DNA of 8,416 bases from Chloroflexota bacterium (GTDB lineage Bacteria > Chloroflexota > Anaerolineae > Caldilineales > Caldilineaceae). The DNA lies in contig DMDA01000073.1 in NCBI GenBank assembly GCA_003451595.1, forward strand, positions 1 through 8,416. The letters run 5' to 3'. This document shows, one piece after another, positions 1 through 6,998 of this stretch. The stretch's first letter is position 1, and each line of letters opens with the position of its first letter. A model generated the notes under the pieces. The model saw only the letters and a program-made list of their open reading frames with translations. It was not told the DNA's origin and did not search any database. The translations under genes and the position numbers were made by a program.

Positions 1-94
1 CCCCCTGTCCCATCTCGAACCCGGCATTTAACCCCGCCAGCGCCGATGGTAGTGTGCCCTTCGGCGCATGTGAGAGTAGGTCATTGCCAACTCT
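1..94 (+). rRNA. rrf: 5S ribosomal RNA, 3' part (5' end outside the window)
   Basis: The first ~94 bases are the 3' four-fifths of a 5S rRNA. Visible hallmarks are the CCCATCTCGAACCCGG loop region near the start, the CGCCGATGGTAGTGTG segment and the GAGAGTAGGTCA segment near the 3' end. The 3' strand of helix I should be about GCCAACTCT, which would pair with a 5' end lying to the left of the window. Counting from GAGAGTAGG as in E. coli 5S puts the mature end near base 94. The 23S and 16S genes are probably to the left. The exact 3' end is not certain to within a few bases. Confidence 0.93.
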
Positions 95-110
95 CACTGT
101 TTTTCTTTTT
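70..110 (+). terminator. Rho-independent terminator at the end of the rRNA operon
   Basis: A perfect 7-bp inverted repeat, GTGAGAG (70-76) and CTCTCAC (91-97) with a 14-base loop, is followed at once by a T-rich run, TTTTTCTTTTT (100-110). This is the layout of an intrinsic terminator. The stem lies mostly inside the 5S rRNA, so the terminator hairpin would compete with the native 5S fold, in which CTCT pairs with the 5' end of the molecule. The T-run could alternatively work with 5S helix I as its stem. The T-run is clear; which stem is used is inferred. Confidence 0.6.
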
Positions 111-485
111 GAACAATATTGCTGCTTTGCTTCTTCACCCTCCTAACGAGCTTGAATGCCATTTCATACTTCCCTTGCAATGGTATCTTTCTAACTTCTC
201 CGCACTGTCGTTTTGAGATATGCTTGCCCATGTTACACTTATTACTATCGTGGGTAAGAAGCTGATTTGCCAGACAAATCTATGGACGACGAACCACCAC
301 GTACTTCTCCGCTCCATCGTCTTTTGTATCTAGAGACGTGGACGACCATAATCAACCAGAAACGCATCCCAGGCCCAATATCAACTCAAGGCTTCTGTTT
401 GCGAGTGTTTTTACGCCTGACAGCATTAGTATGCTTCTGTTGTCTGGTGTTATTTCAGGTTGTTTCTATTGATTCCTAGCGCACT
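111..485. other. AT-richer gap between the rRNA operon and glmU; no supported gene
   Basis: This stretch is clearly richer in A and T than the rest of the window. I see no tRNA and no convincing reading frame. A promoter for glmU and the genes after it should lie here, but I cannot place it firmly. One weak candidate is TTGCCC (224-229) with TATCGT (246-251), 16-base spacing, each matching the sigma70 consensus at four of six positions. No clear Shine-Dalgarno sequence precedes glmU. Confidence 0.6.
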
Positions 486-1847
486 ATGAAAACATCTGCT
501 GTCATTCTAGCGGCCGGATACGGCACGCGCATGAAGTCGGAATTGCCGAAGGTGATGCACACCTTGCTTGGTCGTCCGTTGATCGACTGGGCGGTGCGTG
601 CAGTCGAGCCGTTGACAGCAACGCCACCGGTGGTGGTGGTGGGTCACGGTCAGGAGCTGGTGCGCGCGTTCTTGGGGGAGCGCGCCATTTATGCCGAGCA
701 ACACGAATTGTTAGGCACTGGCCACGCCGTTTTGCAGGCGCTGCCGCTGCTTACCACCGTTGATGCGGTGCTGGTCACCTATGCCGACATGCCGTTGCTG
801 ACGAGCGTCACGTTACGCAGGTTGCTGGATCTCTACGCCGCGCATCAGCATGACCCGACGCTGGCGCTGGCAATGCTCACCTTCACGCGTGACAACCCGC
901 AGGGCTTTGGTCGCATTGTGCGCGGACCCGATGGCAATGTCACCGCAATCGTCGAAGAGGTGGATTGCACGCCTGCGCAGCTGCAAATTCGCGAGTTGAA
1001 CCCCGGTGTTTATTGCTTCGATGCCACCTGGCTGCGGCGCAATCTGCCAGCTGTGCCCAGGAGTGCTAAAGGCGAATATTATCTAACTGATCTGGTGGCG
1101 ATGGCAGTGACACAAGGGTGCTTAATTGTGACTGCCGATGCGCCCCTCGACGATGTCTATGGCGTCAACAATCGTGTGCATCTGGCCGAGGCCGAGACAA
1201 TTCTGCGGCGGCGCGTGGCGGAGCGCCACATGCTGGCCGGTGTGACACTCATCGATCCTGCAACGACTTACATTGAGGACACCGTCGAGATTGGCGCAGA
1301 TACGACGGTCTGGCCGGGTTGTGTGTTGCGTGGCGCCACCATCATCGGTCAGCAGTGCACGATCGGCCCCTATAGCCAGATCGTTGATTCGGTGTTGGCT
1401 GATGGCTGCCGTGCCGTCTACTCGGTGCTGGAGCACGCGCGCATGGATGCTCACGCCGAGATCGGCCCCTTCGGTCATCTACGCAAAGGCGCCCATCTGG
1501 GTGAGCGGGTGCACATGGGCAACTTTGGCGAAGTGAAGGATAGTTATCTCGGCCCCGGCGCCAAGATGGGGCACTTCAGCTACATCGGCAACGCTGAAGT
1601 GGGCGCCAATGTCAACATCGGCGCCGGTACGATTACTTGTAATTACGATGGTGTTCACAAATCGAAAACAGTGATCGGTGATAATGCCTTTATTGGTAGC
1701 GATACGATGTTGGTGGCGCCGGTGGTGGTTGGTGAAGGGGCGCGCACCGGCGCTGGTGCTGTGGTAACGCATGATGTGCCTGCTCATGCCACCGTCTATG
1801 GCGTGCCTGCGCGCCTGCGCGCTGATAGCGCCCCGACATCGGAGTGA
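486..1847 (+). CDS. glmU: Bifunctional GlmU: UDP-N-acetylglucosamine pyrophosphorylase / glucosamine-1-phosphate acetyltransferase
   Basis: A cytoplasmic enzyme of 453 residues (E. coli GlmU is 456) that makes UDP-GlcNAc for peptidoglycan and other envelope glycans. It acetylates glucosamine-1-phosphate with acetyl-CoA and then couples the product to UTP. The N-terminal uridyltransferase domain (about 1-230) shows LAAGYGTRMKS (8-18, with Arg15), Lys22, the metal-binding Asp101 in YADMPL and Asn228/229 in GVNNRVH. The C-terminal left-handed beta-helix (about 250-445) keeps Arg333, Lys351, His363, Tyr366 and Asn377, at the same numbers as in E. coli; His363 is the acetyltransferase base. The ATG start puts the nucleotide-binding motif at the expected distance. 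No good ribosome binding site precedes it. It is the first gene of a five-gene run. No sign of damage. Confidence 0.97.
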   Translation: MKTSAVILAAGYGTRMKSELPKVMHTLLGRPLIDWAVRAVEPLTATPPVVVVGHGQELVRAFLGERAIYAEQHELLGTGHAVLQALPLLTTVDAVLVTYADMPLLTSVTLRRLLDLYAAHQHDPTLALAMLTFTRDNPQGFGRIVRGPDGNVTAIVEEVDCTPAQLQIRELNPGVYCFDATWLRRNLPAVPRSAKGEYYLTDLVAMAVTQGCLIVTADAPLDDVYGVNNRVHLAEAETILRRRVAERHMLAGVTLIDPATTYIEDTVEIGADTTVWPGCVLRGATIIGQQCTIGPYSQIVDSVLADGCRAVYSVLEHARMDAHAEIGPFGHLRKGAHLGERVHMGNFGEVKDSYLGPGAKMGHFSYIGNAEVGANVNIGAGTITCNYDGVHKSKTVIGDNAFIGSDTMLVAPVVVGEGARTGAGAVVTHDVPAHATVYGVPARLRADSAPTSE

Positions 1848-1860
1848 TCTGGAGAACGTT

Positions 1861-3195
1861 GTGGAGTCTGATTTTACATCGTGGTTAGTGTTGGCGGTTG
1901 CCTTGCTCCTGGTCGGGCTGGCGGCAGCCGCCGAAATCGCCCTGGCGGCCGTGGATCGCAGCGCACTGCGTCGTCAGCTTGAAGGCGGCGACCGCCGCGC
2001 CGCCCTCCTTAACACACAAATGAGCGATCCAGCGCAATTCTGGCTGACGGTGATGCTGCTCAAGACGTTAGGGGCGGTCGCGATCGGTGTGGCGGTAGGC
2101 TTTATGCTGCTCACACATGTCGATGTGACGGGCGTCCTGGTCGGGATCGTAATCACCTGGCTGGCGCTGGCCCTGGCGCAGATCGTCGTGCGATCGTTTG
2201 TGCTGCGCGATCCCGATGACGTCGCCCTCAGACTAGCGCCCTTTTTGCGCATTATCACGGCATTGTTCTCCCCGCTGACCTTTCTGCTCTATCGCGCCGG
2301 CTTGCGGCTGAGCGGTGAAAGACATGAGGAGGCCGACGAATCGATCTTTATGTCGGAAGATGGTCTGCGTCTGCTGATGCAGGTGAACGAAGAAGAATCC
2401 GATATCCAGGAAAGCGAAAAGCAGATGATTGCCAGCATCCTGGAGATGAATGAGACCGTCGTACGTGAGGTTATGGTGCCGCGTATCGACATGGTGACGC
2501 TTGAGGTCAACACCGATCTGCGTACAGCCCTGGATGTCATCATCGAGGCTGGTCACAGCCGCATTCCGGTTTATGAAGGCGATATTGATGTGATCGTTGG
2601 CGTCCTCTACGCCAAAGACTTGCTCAAGTGCTTTCGTGAAAACCGCACTGACGCACCGATCCGCGACTTGTTGCGCCCAGCGTATTTTATCCCGGCTACC
2701 AAAAAGATCAGCGCACTCTTGCGTGAGATGCAGCAACAACGCACCCACCTGGCAATCATCGTTGACGAATATGGTGGCATTGCCGGGTTGGTCACCTTCG
2801 AGGATATGCTTGAGGAAATCGTTGGCGATATCCAGGATGAATATGACATCCACGAACAGGTCGCTTATCAGCCGATCGGCGAGGATGTCTATCTCCTCAA
2901 CTCCCGGCTTGACCTCGATACGCTGGCTGATCTGCTCGACCTTGATCTCTCTGAGGAGGAAGGTGACACTGTCGGTGGCCTGATCTACGGCCACCTGGAA
3001 CATGTACCGGAGCCAGGCGAGGTGGTAGAATTAGGTGGTTGGCGCTTTACTGTTCTTTCTGTCGATGGCCGGCGAATCAATCAGGTGCGCGTCGAGCGTA
3101 TTTCGCAACCGCTTGCCGATGCAGGGCTGACGCCACATCGCACACAAAATCAACAATCCGTGCTTAATCCTTCCAGCGTAGCGAACCAACCATGA
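1861..3195 (+). CDS. CorC/HlyC-family membrane protein: DUF21 (CNNM) domain, CBS pair, CorC_HlyC domain
   Basis: An integral membrane protein of 444 residues. Order of domains: DUF21/CNNM transmembrane domain (about 1-150, hydrophobic segments near 7-30, 60-85, 90-112 and 125-147), an acidic linker, two CBS motifs (about 200-325) and a C-terminal CorC_HlyC domain (about 335-415). Family signatures are MVPRIDMV (205-212), SRIPVYEG (233-240), VDEYGG (301-306), TFEDMLEEIVGDIQDE (312-327) and GDTVGG (368-373). Proteins of this family are linked to magnesium or other divalent cation transport or resistance, and CBS pairs often bind adenine nucleotides. Old 'hemolysin' names are not informative. 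I chose the GTG at 1861 because GGAG (1851-1854) lies six bases before it and it begins 13 bases after glmU. The frame is open 90 bases further up, but that part is inside glmU. The last 25 or so residues are polar and probably unstructured. Confidence 0.92.
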   Translation: MESDFTSWLVLAVALLLVGLAAAAEIALAAVDRSALRRQLEGGDRRAALLNTQMSDPAQFWLTVMLLKTLGAVAIGVAVGFMLLTHVDVTGVLVGIVITWLALALAQIVVRSFVLRDPDDVALRLAPFLRIITALFSPLTFLLYRAGLRLSGERHEEADESIFMSEDGLRLLMQVNEEESDIQESEKQMIASILEMNETVVREVMVPRIDMVTLEVNTDLRTALDVIIEAGHSRIPVYEGDIDVIVGVLYAKDLLKCFRENRTDAPIRDLLRPAYFIPATKKISALLREMQQQRTHLAIIVDEYGGIAGLVTFEDMLEEIVGDIQDEYDIHEQVAYQPIGEDVYLLNSRLDLDTLADLLDLDLSEEEGDTVGGLIYGHLEHVPEPGEVVELGGWRFTVLSVDGRRINQVRVERISQPLADAGLTPHRTQNQQSVLNPSSVANQP

Positions 3196-3581
3196 CTCCA
3201 GCAGAACTTGTCCAACAGGCATTGATGGCGCGCACACGCGCCTATGCACCGTACAGCGGCTATCAGGTCGGCGCCGCCGTGTTGACGATAGAGGGCGACG
3301 TGGTCCTGGGCTGTAATGTTGAAAATGCCGCCTATCCTGCCACCATCTGCGCCGAACGCGTGGCCTTGACCGCTGCCGTTGCCCAGGGCAAGCGGCAATT
3401 CACTGCGATCGCCGTCGCCACGCGCAATGGTGGTTCGCCCTGCGGCGCCTGCCGCCAAGTGATGATGGAACTTGGCCCCGACATGACAGTCTACATCGCT
3501 GACGCAAGTGGCGCCTATCGTACAACGACAGTGCGGGCGTTGTTGCCTGACGGCTTTGAGCGCGATAAGTTGGCGGACTGA
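3192..3581 (+). CDS. cdd: Cytidine deaminase
   Basis: A small cytoplasmic zinc enzyme of 129 residues that converts cytidine and deoxycytidine to uridine and deoxyuridine in pyrimidine salvage. The length and motifs fit the short homotetrameric class. Asn42 and Glu44 in CNVENAAYP bind the ribose. Cys53 and the proton-shuttling Glu55 lie in TICAERVAL, and Cys84 and Cys87 in PCGACRQ complete the three-cysteine zinc site. PYSGYQVGAA (20-29) is the usual N-terminal motif. The start codon overlaps the stop of the CorC-like gene as ATGA and no Shine-Dalgarno sequence is visible, so translational coupling is likely. The C-terminus (LLPDGFERDKL) is the family's usual end. No oddities. Confidence 0.95.
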   Translation: MTPAELVQQALMARTRAYAPYSGYQVGAAVLTIEGDVVLGCNVENAAYPATICAERVALTAAVAQGKRQFTAIAVATRNGGSPCGACRQVMMELGPDMTVYIADASGAYRTTTVRALLPDGFERDKLAD

Positions 3582-3600
3582 CCTGGCACAGGGCAAAATC

Positions 3601-5298
3601 ATGTCGGCGAATGTACCCACCCTGCTGGCTGCTCATCAGTTGCGCCAGCTCGAATTTCTCCTGCGCATCTCCCGCGCCATGACTTCGCGGCTGGAACTAC
3701 CCAGCCTGCTGGAGCTGATCTTGCGCAGTGCGGCGGAGATGGTGGGGGCGCCGGCAGGAATGATCCTCCTCCAGCCAGAACACACGATTCTCGAGCCAGC
3801 CCTGCCGGTGTTGCCGCGTCTTCAGGTGCGCGCTCTCTACGCAATTCCAACCGAGGCGCTGCCTGCCTTCGAACCGCTGTTGGACGCTGGCGCCGTGCGT
3901 ATTGTCCAGGATGCCGTCGCCGCTGTCGCTGGCGCAGGGCAGCCACCAATCATTGATCTGGGTGGACGTGTACATCAGGTCGAACAGGAACTAGGCATGA
4001 CGCTTGGGCAGATCGTGGCGTTGCCCCTGCTCTTCGAGGATGACTTTTTGGGGCTGATCTACCTTTTTCGCGGCAGCTACGCCTTTTCGCAGTTTGACTG
4101 GCAGTTTCTACAAGGTTTCGCCGATCAGGCGGCCGTCGCCGTGCGCAACGCTCGTCTCTACTCGTTGTTGCGCACGGAGCGCAGCCGTCTCATCACCATC
4201 CTGGAGAATAGCGCCGACGGCATCATGATCCTGACGCGTGACCGCATTGTCGCTGCGATCAATCATACGTTGGCGACGATGGTGGGGCTGGCGCCTGAAG
4301 ATGCAGTTGGGCGACCGTGCAGCGCCGTATTGCCGCTGGAGAATGTCAAAGGCGTCGACTTCTGTCGTGATGAAAATTATACCGGTCACTTCGATGCCCC
4401 CAATCTCCGCTGTGAGGGCGAACTGATCCGCCCAGGCGACAAGCGGTTGGTGCTGGCTGTGACCTTCACACCCCTCACCACCGACAATGGGCGGCTGATC
4501 AACATCATCGTCAACGTCCATGACATTACGCGCTTTCGCGAAGAAGAAGAGATGAAGTCCACCTTCACCTCAATTATTAGCCACGAACTCAAAACGCCGG
4601 TTGCCCTGATCAAAGGATATGCCCAGACGCTGGCGCGCCCTGACGCCCAGTGGGATGCCGAGACCGCGCGCGCCGGGTTACAGATCATCGAGGAAGAAGC
4701 CGACCGGCTCGAAGCCCTGATCAACAACCTGCTCGATGCCAGCCGGATTCAGGCGCAGGGCGTCCGGCTCGACTGCGCTGACGTCAACCTCATGGCGCTA
4801 CTGCACAAAGTGGCGGACGCTTACCGCACGCAGACCGACCACCATCGCATCGAAGTTGCCTTCCCGACGCCGCTGCCGCCGGTCTGGGGTGATGAAGAAC
4901 GGCTGCGCCAGGTCTTTACGAACTTGCTTAACAACGCCATCAAATACTCGCCGCAAGGGGGTGCTATCAAAATCGGCGGCTGGCTCCACCCAGCGCGTAC
5001 AGCCGCCGATGTCATGGAAAACACCGACGCCCCCCCACTGGCTGACAAAGACTATGTCGTCATCTTTGTTACTGACCAGGGCATTGGGATTCCTGCATCG
5101 GATTTGCCGCACGTTTTCGACCGCTACTATCGCGTCGATAGCTCGCTGCGGCGCACGACAGCCGGCGCCGGTTTAGGGCTTTACCTGGCCCGGGCGATCG
5201 TAGAGGCGCACGGCGGGCGCATTTGGGTGACAAGTGAACCAGGAAGAGGTACAACCTTCTTCGTGGCGTTGCCTGTCGATGGCGATAACACCATGTGA
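3601..5298 (+). CDS. Soluble sensor histidine kinase, GAF-PAS-HisKA-HATPase_c
   Basis: A 565-residue two-component kinase with no signal peptide or membrane segment, so it should sense a cytoplasmic cue. A GAF domain (about 30-185) is followed by a PAS domain (about 192-312, starting at RLITILENSADGIMIL). The HisKA dimerisation domain has the phospho-acceptor His328 in FTSIISHELKTPV. The ATPase domain (about 425-560) shows the N box with Asn441, Asn444 and Asn445, the G1 box DQGIGIP (492-498) and the G2 box GAGLGLYLAR (522-531). All are intact. The ATG at 3601 has AGGG (3590-3593) seven bases before it and lies 19 bases after cdd; the frame is open further up but only inside cdd. No response regulator is next to it, so it is an orphan in this window. 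The signal sensed cannot be told from the sequence. Confidence 0.93.
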   Translation: MSANVPTLLAAHQLRQLEFLLRISRAMTSRLELPSLLELILRSAAEMVGAPAGMILLQPEHTILEPALPVLPRLQVRALYAIPTEALPAFEPLLDAGAVRIVQDAVAAVAGAGQPPIIDLGGRVHQVEQELGMTLGQIVALPLLFEDDFLGLIYLFRGSYAFSQFDWQFLQGFADQAAVAVRNARLYSLLRTERSRLITILENSADGIMILTRDRIVAAINHTLATMVGLAPEDAVGRPCSAVLPLENVKGVDFCRDENYTGHFDAPNLRCEGELIRPGDKRLVLAVTFTPLTTDNGRLINIIVNVHDITRFREEEEMKSTFTSIISHELKTPVALIKGYAQTLARPDAQWDAETARAGLQIIEEEADRLEALINNLLDASRIQAQGVRLDCADVNLMALLHKVADAYRTQTDHHRIEVAFPTPLPPVWGDEERLRQVFTNLLNNAIKYSPQGGAIKIGGWLHPARTAADVMENTDAPPLADKDYVVIFVTDQGIGIPASDLPHVFDRYYRVDSSLRRTTAGAGLGLYLARAIVEAHGGRIWVTSEPGRGTTFFVALPVDGDNTM

Positions 5299-5304
5299 GA
5301 TGCA

Positions 5305-5826
5305 ATGATGTCACTGGATGGACTTCCCAACGCATACTGGGTGCTGCCAGGCAAATTGATGGCCGGCCCCTATCCTTGCGCCGCTGACCTGGACACCGCA
5401 CAGCAGCGTGTAGCGGCTCTGTTAGCGACCGGCGTGCAATATATCATCGACCTCACCGAGCCGGGCGAGTACAATCTGCGCCCCTATTGGCCGTTGCTGA
5501 CCGCTCAGGCAGCGGCAGCCGGACGTGCGGTTACACGCCGTCAGTGGCCGATCCCGGATATGGGGACGCCCACCTCAGCACAGATGCGCGCCATCCTGGA
5601 TGACCTGAACCGCGCCCTCCAGGCCGGGCAGATCGTCTATGTGCACTGCTTTGGCGGCATCGGGCGGACAGGGACTGTGGTCGGCTGCTATCTGGTAAAC
5701 CAGGGCTTGGGCGGCGACGACGCGTTGCAGGCGATCGCACGTCTGCGCCAAACGCTGCCCAACGCTGATCGTCTCTCACCGGAGACGGCGGCGCAGCGCA
5801 CGATGGTGCGGACGTGGCGCGCGTAA
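5305..5826 (+). CDS. Dual-specificity / tyrosine phosphatase-like protein
   Basis: A small cytoplasmic phosphatase of 173 residues in the cysteine-dependent protein tyrosine phosphatase superfamily. The P-loop HCFGGIGRTG (114-123) has the nucleophile Cys115 and phosphate-binding Arg121 in a C-x5-R arrangement, followed by Thr122. Asp85 in WPIPDMGTP is the likely general acid. Residues 11-55 (YWVLPGKLMAGPYP, then YIIDL and TEPGE) fit the N-terminal part of this family, and SPETAAQ (158-164) is a common closing motif. The substrate is unknown and could be a phosphoprotein or a small phosphorylated molecule. It starts about six bases after the histidine kinase gene, so the two are very likely co-transcribed. 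A second ATG at 5308 is an equally possible start. The last 51 bases overlap the barstar-like gene on the opposite strand. Confidence 0.88.
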   Translation: MMSLDGLPNAYWVLPGKLMAGPYPCAADLDTAQQRVAALLATGVQYIIDLTEPGEYNLRPYWPLLTAQAAAAGRAVTRRQWPIPDMGTPTSAQMRAILDDLNRALQAGQIVYVHCFGGIGRTGTVVGCYLVNQGLGGDDALQAIARLRQTLPNADRLSPETAAQRTMVRTWRA

Positions 5827-6258
5827 GAGCGCTGCAACGCCGCTGCAGCCGTGCGTGTGACGCAGCAACACGATGAAGGGCTTACCCTCTTCTGCCCACT
5901 GTGCGCACGCTGTTTCCAGGATCGCACGCGCCACGCCCCACGCTTCTGGCTGCGCACATGCAAAGCGCCACAGATGATCGTAGAGCAGTACATAGCCGGC
6001 AGCTGGCGTCCAGGCCAGGTCGTTGATCATCTCTTCAAATGCATCCCAGTTGCGCCCAAAATAGCCTGGAAACTCCAATGCGGCGGCGGCAGCGCGCAGG
6101 AAGCTGGTCTTGTCGTGCGTCAACCGCCCATCAAGATGAAAAACGCGCCAGCCGCGCGGCTGCACTGCGCGTTCGAGTCTATGCTGCGACGCTGGGGAGA
6201 GCCAGCGGTAGACGCCATTGGCTTGCTGGCGTTCAAAGAGTTGTTCCAGTTCGTTCAT
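5776..6258 (-). CDS. Barstar-family ribonuclease inhibitor
   Basis: A predicted cytoplasmic inhibitor of 160 residues. The central part (about 35-135) is a barstar domain, recognised by HLDGRLTHDKTSFLRAAA and FPGYFGRNWDAFEEMINDL. Barstar covers the active site of extracellular guanyl-type ribonucleases so the producing cell is not killed. Asp72 corresponds to barstar Asp35, Glu76 sits where barstar has the key Asp39, and Glu124 is near the place of barstar Glu76. There is an N-terminal extension of about 30 residues and a basic C-terminal tail absent from the 90-residue classical barstar. I chose the ATG at 6258 because it overlaps the stop of the ribonuclease gene as ATGA; an ATG at 6267 would add three residues. 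It lies directly after its presumed target, and the tail reads 51 bases into the phosphatase gene on the other strand. Confidence 0.9.
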   Translation of the reverse strand: MNELEQLFERQQANGVYRWLSPASQHRLERAVQPRGWRVFHLDGRLTHDKTSFLRAAAAALEFPGYFGRNWDAFEEMINDLAWTPAAGYVLLYDHLWRFACAQPEAWGVARAILETACAQWAEEGKPFIVLLRHTHGCSGVAALLRAPRPHHRALRRRLR

Positions 6259-6887
6259 GGCATCCATATCCGGGCAAAGCTGGCGTAATGATCCTCGGTG
6301 TAATAGAGCTCACCGGCTGCGCCGCGTACAATGCGCCGCGCGCCGCGATCACTTTCACCGGGTGTGATCACGGTGTATTCGCGGTAGTAGCCACTGGGCT
6401 TGCGTGGCAATAGTTGTTCGCGGTTCTGAAAGACCGAACCATCCTTGCTGAAAGGAAATGGTCCCCCGCGCGCGATCAGCGCCAGCGTCTCCAGCGCTTC
6501 TGGCGGCAATTCTTCCGATGTAATCACGCGCAGCCCGTCGATCTGCGCGGGTGGACCGCGCACAGGCGTCGCCGTCGGTCTGGGGGATTCAGGAGGCTTC
6601 GTAGGGATTTTCGTCGGCGCCGTCAATGCCGCCGGCGCTTCAAATGTCGGCGTCTCGGCTATCACGGCGACCTGAGGTTCCATCGGTGGCGCGGGCGTAG
6701 ATTCAGAGGTGGGGGTGTCTGGCGCCGCAAGCGTAACGGCGGACGCTTGCGCAATGATCGCTGTCGCTGTCGTCGGCGGCGTCTGAGGCACAGACGACCG
6801 CGACAGCAGCATCCAGACTGCCAACGCAAGCACACCGACGACAAACAAAGGCACAAAGCCGCCGCGACGCGGAGTTGAACGATGCAC
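6255..6887 (-). CDS. Membrane-anchored guanyl-specific ribonuclease, RNase Sa (RNase N1/T1) type
   Basis: A 210-residue protein in three parts: a short basic N-terminus and one hydrophobic segment (11-29), a Pro/Thr/Ala-rich stalk (about 33-115) and a C-terminal ribonuclease domain (about 116-208). The nuclease closely resembles Streptomyces RNase Sa, with shared stretches such as GPFPFSKDG (142-150), VFQNRE (152-157), REYTVITPG (169-177) and DHYASF (199-204). By alignment with RNase Sa, base-binding Gln154, Asn155, Arg156 and Glu157, catalytic Glu170, Arg181, Arg185 and His200 are all present. Such enzymes cut single-stranded RNA after guanosine. The anchor has no clear cleavage site, so the nuclease may stay tethered outside the membrane, though cleavage and release is possible. 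The disulphide cysteines of RNase Sa are absent. The GTG start is supported by AAGGGAG (6894-6900) six bases before it. A barstar-like inhibitor gene follows immediately. Confidence 0.9.
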   Translation of the reverse strand: MHRSTPRRGGFVPLFVVGVLALAVWMLLSRSSVPQTPPTTATAIIAQASAVTLAAPDTPTSESTPAPPMEPQVAVIAETPTFEAPAALTAPTKIPTKPPESPRPTATPVRGPPAQIDGLRVITSEELPPEALETLALIARGGPFPFSKDGSVFQNREQLLPRKPSGYYREYTVITPGESDRGARRIVRGAAGELYYTEDHYASFARIWMP

Positions 6888-6893
6888 AAATAG

Positions 6894-6900
6894 CTCCCTT
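6894..6900 (-). promoter_or_regulatory. Ribosome binding site of the ribonuclease gene
   Basis: AAGGGAG on the minus strand, six bases before the GTG at 6887. It decides for this GTG start. The leader hairpin ends only seven bases before it. Confidence 0.75.
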
Positions 6901-6907
6901 CAAGCGT

Positions 6908-6941
6908 CAACGTCGCCAGGTTTTTCCCTGATCCGACGTTG
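6908..6941 (-). promoter_or_regulatory. Strong hairpin in the ribonuclease mRNA leader
   Basis: On the minus strand CAACGTCG (6941-6934) and CGACGTTG (6915-6908) form a perfect 8-bp outer stem. Inside it CAGG (6930-6927) and CCTG (6920-6917) form a second stem around an A-rich loop, with a small asymmetric bulge between the two. The hairpin ends seven bases before the Shine-Dalgarno sequence. It lacks a U-run, so it does not look like a terminator. It could stabilise the mRNA 5' end or tune translation of the toxic product; that role is inferred. Confidence 0.55.
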
Positions 6942-6998
6942 CGCAGTCCCCACCTTACTGAAAACGCCGAACATCCCACAACGTTAAGCGTCGCACGG

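Noticed and set aside
267..479. 70-codon reading frame on + strand with a hydrophobic C-terminal part, ending just before glmU
   Set aside because: It needs a TTG start, has no ribosome binding site and its make-up is unlike the neighbouring proteins; it most likely arises by chance in the AT-richer gap.
2233..3003. 256-codon frame on the minus strand
   Set aside because: It lies wholly inside the well-supported CorC-like gene in antisense; it resembles no family and is a by-product of high-GC codon use.
3404..5740. GCGATCGC octamers (in cdd and the phosphatase gene) as a HIP1-like repeat
   Set aside because: Only two copies were seen and both lie in ordinary coding sequence; too few to claim over-representation.
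5831..5849. Hairpin GCTGCA/TGCAGC as a terminator between the converging genes
   Set aside because: Only a 6-bp stem, no T-run on either side, and it lies inside the barstar-like coding region.
5851..6413. Two overlapping + strand frames of 124-145 codons
   Set aside because: Both are antisense to the barstar and ribonuclease genes, whose motifs are unmistakable.
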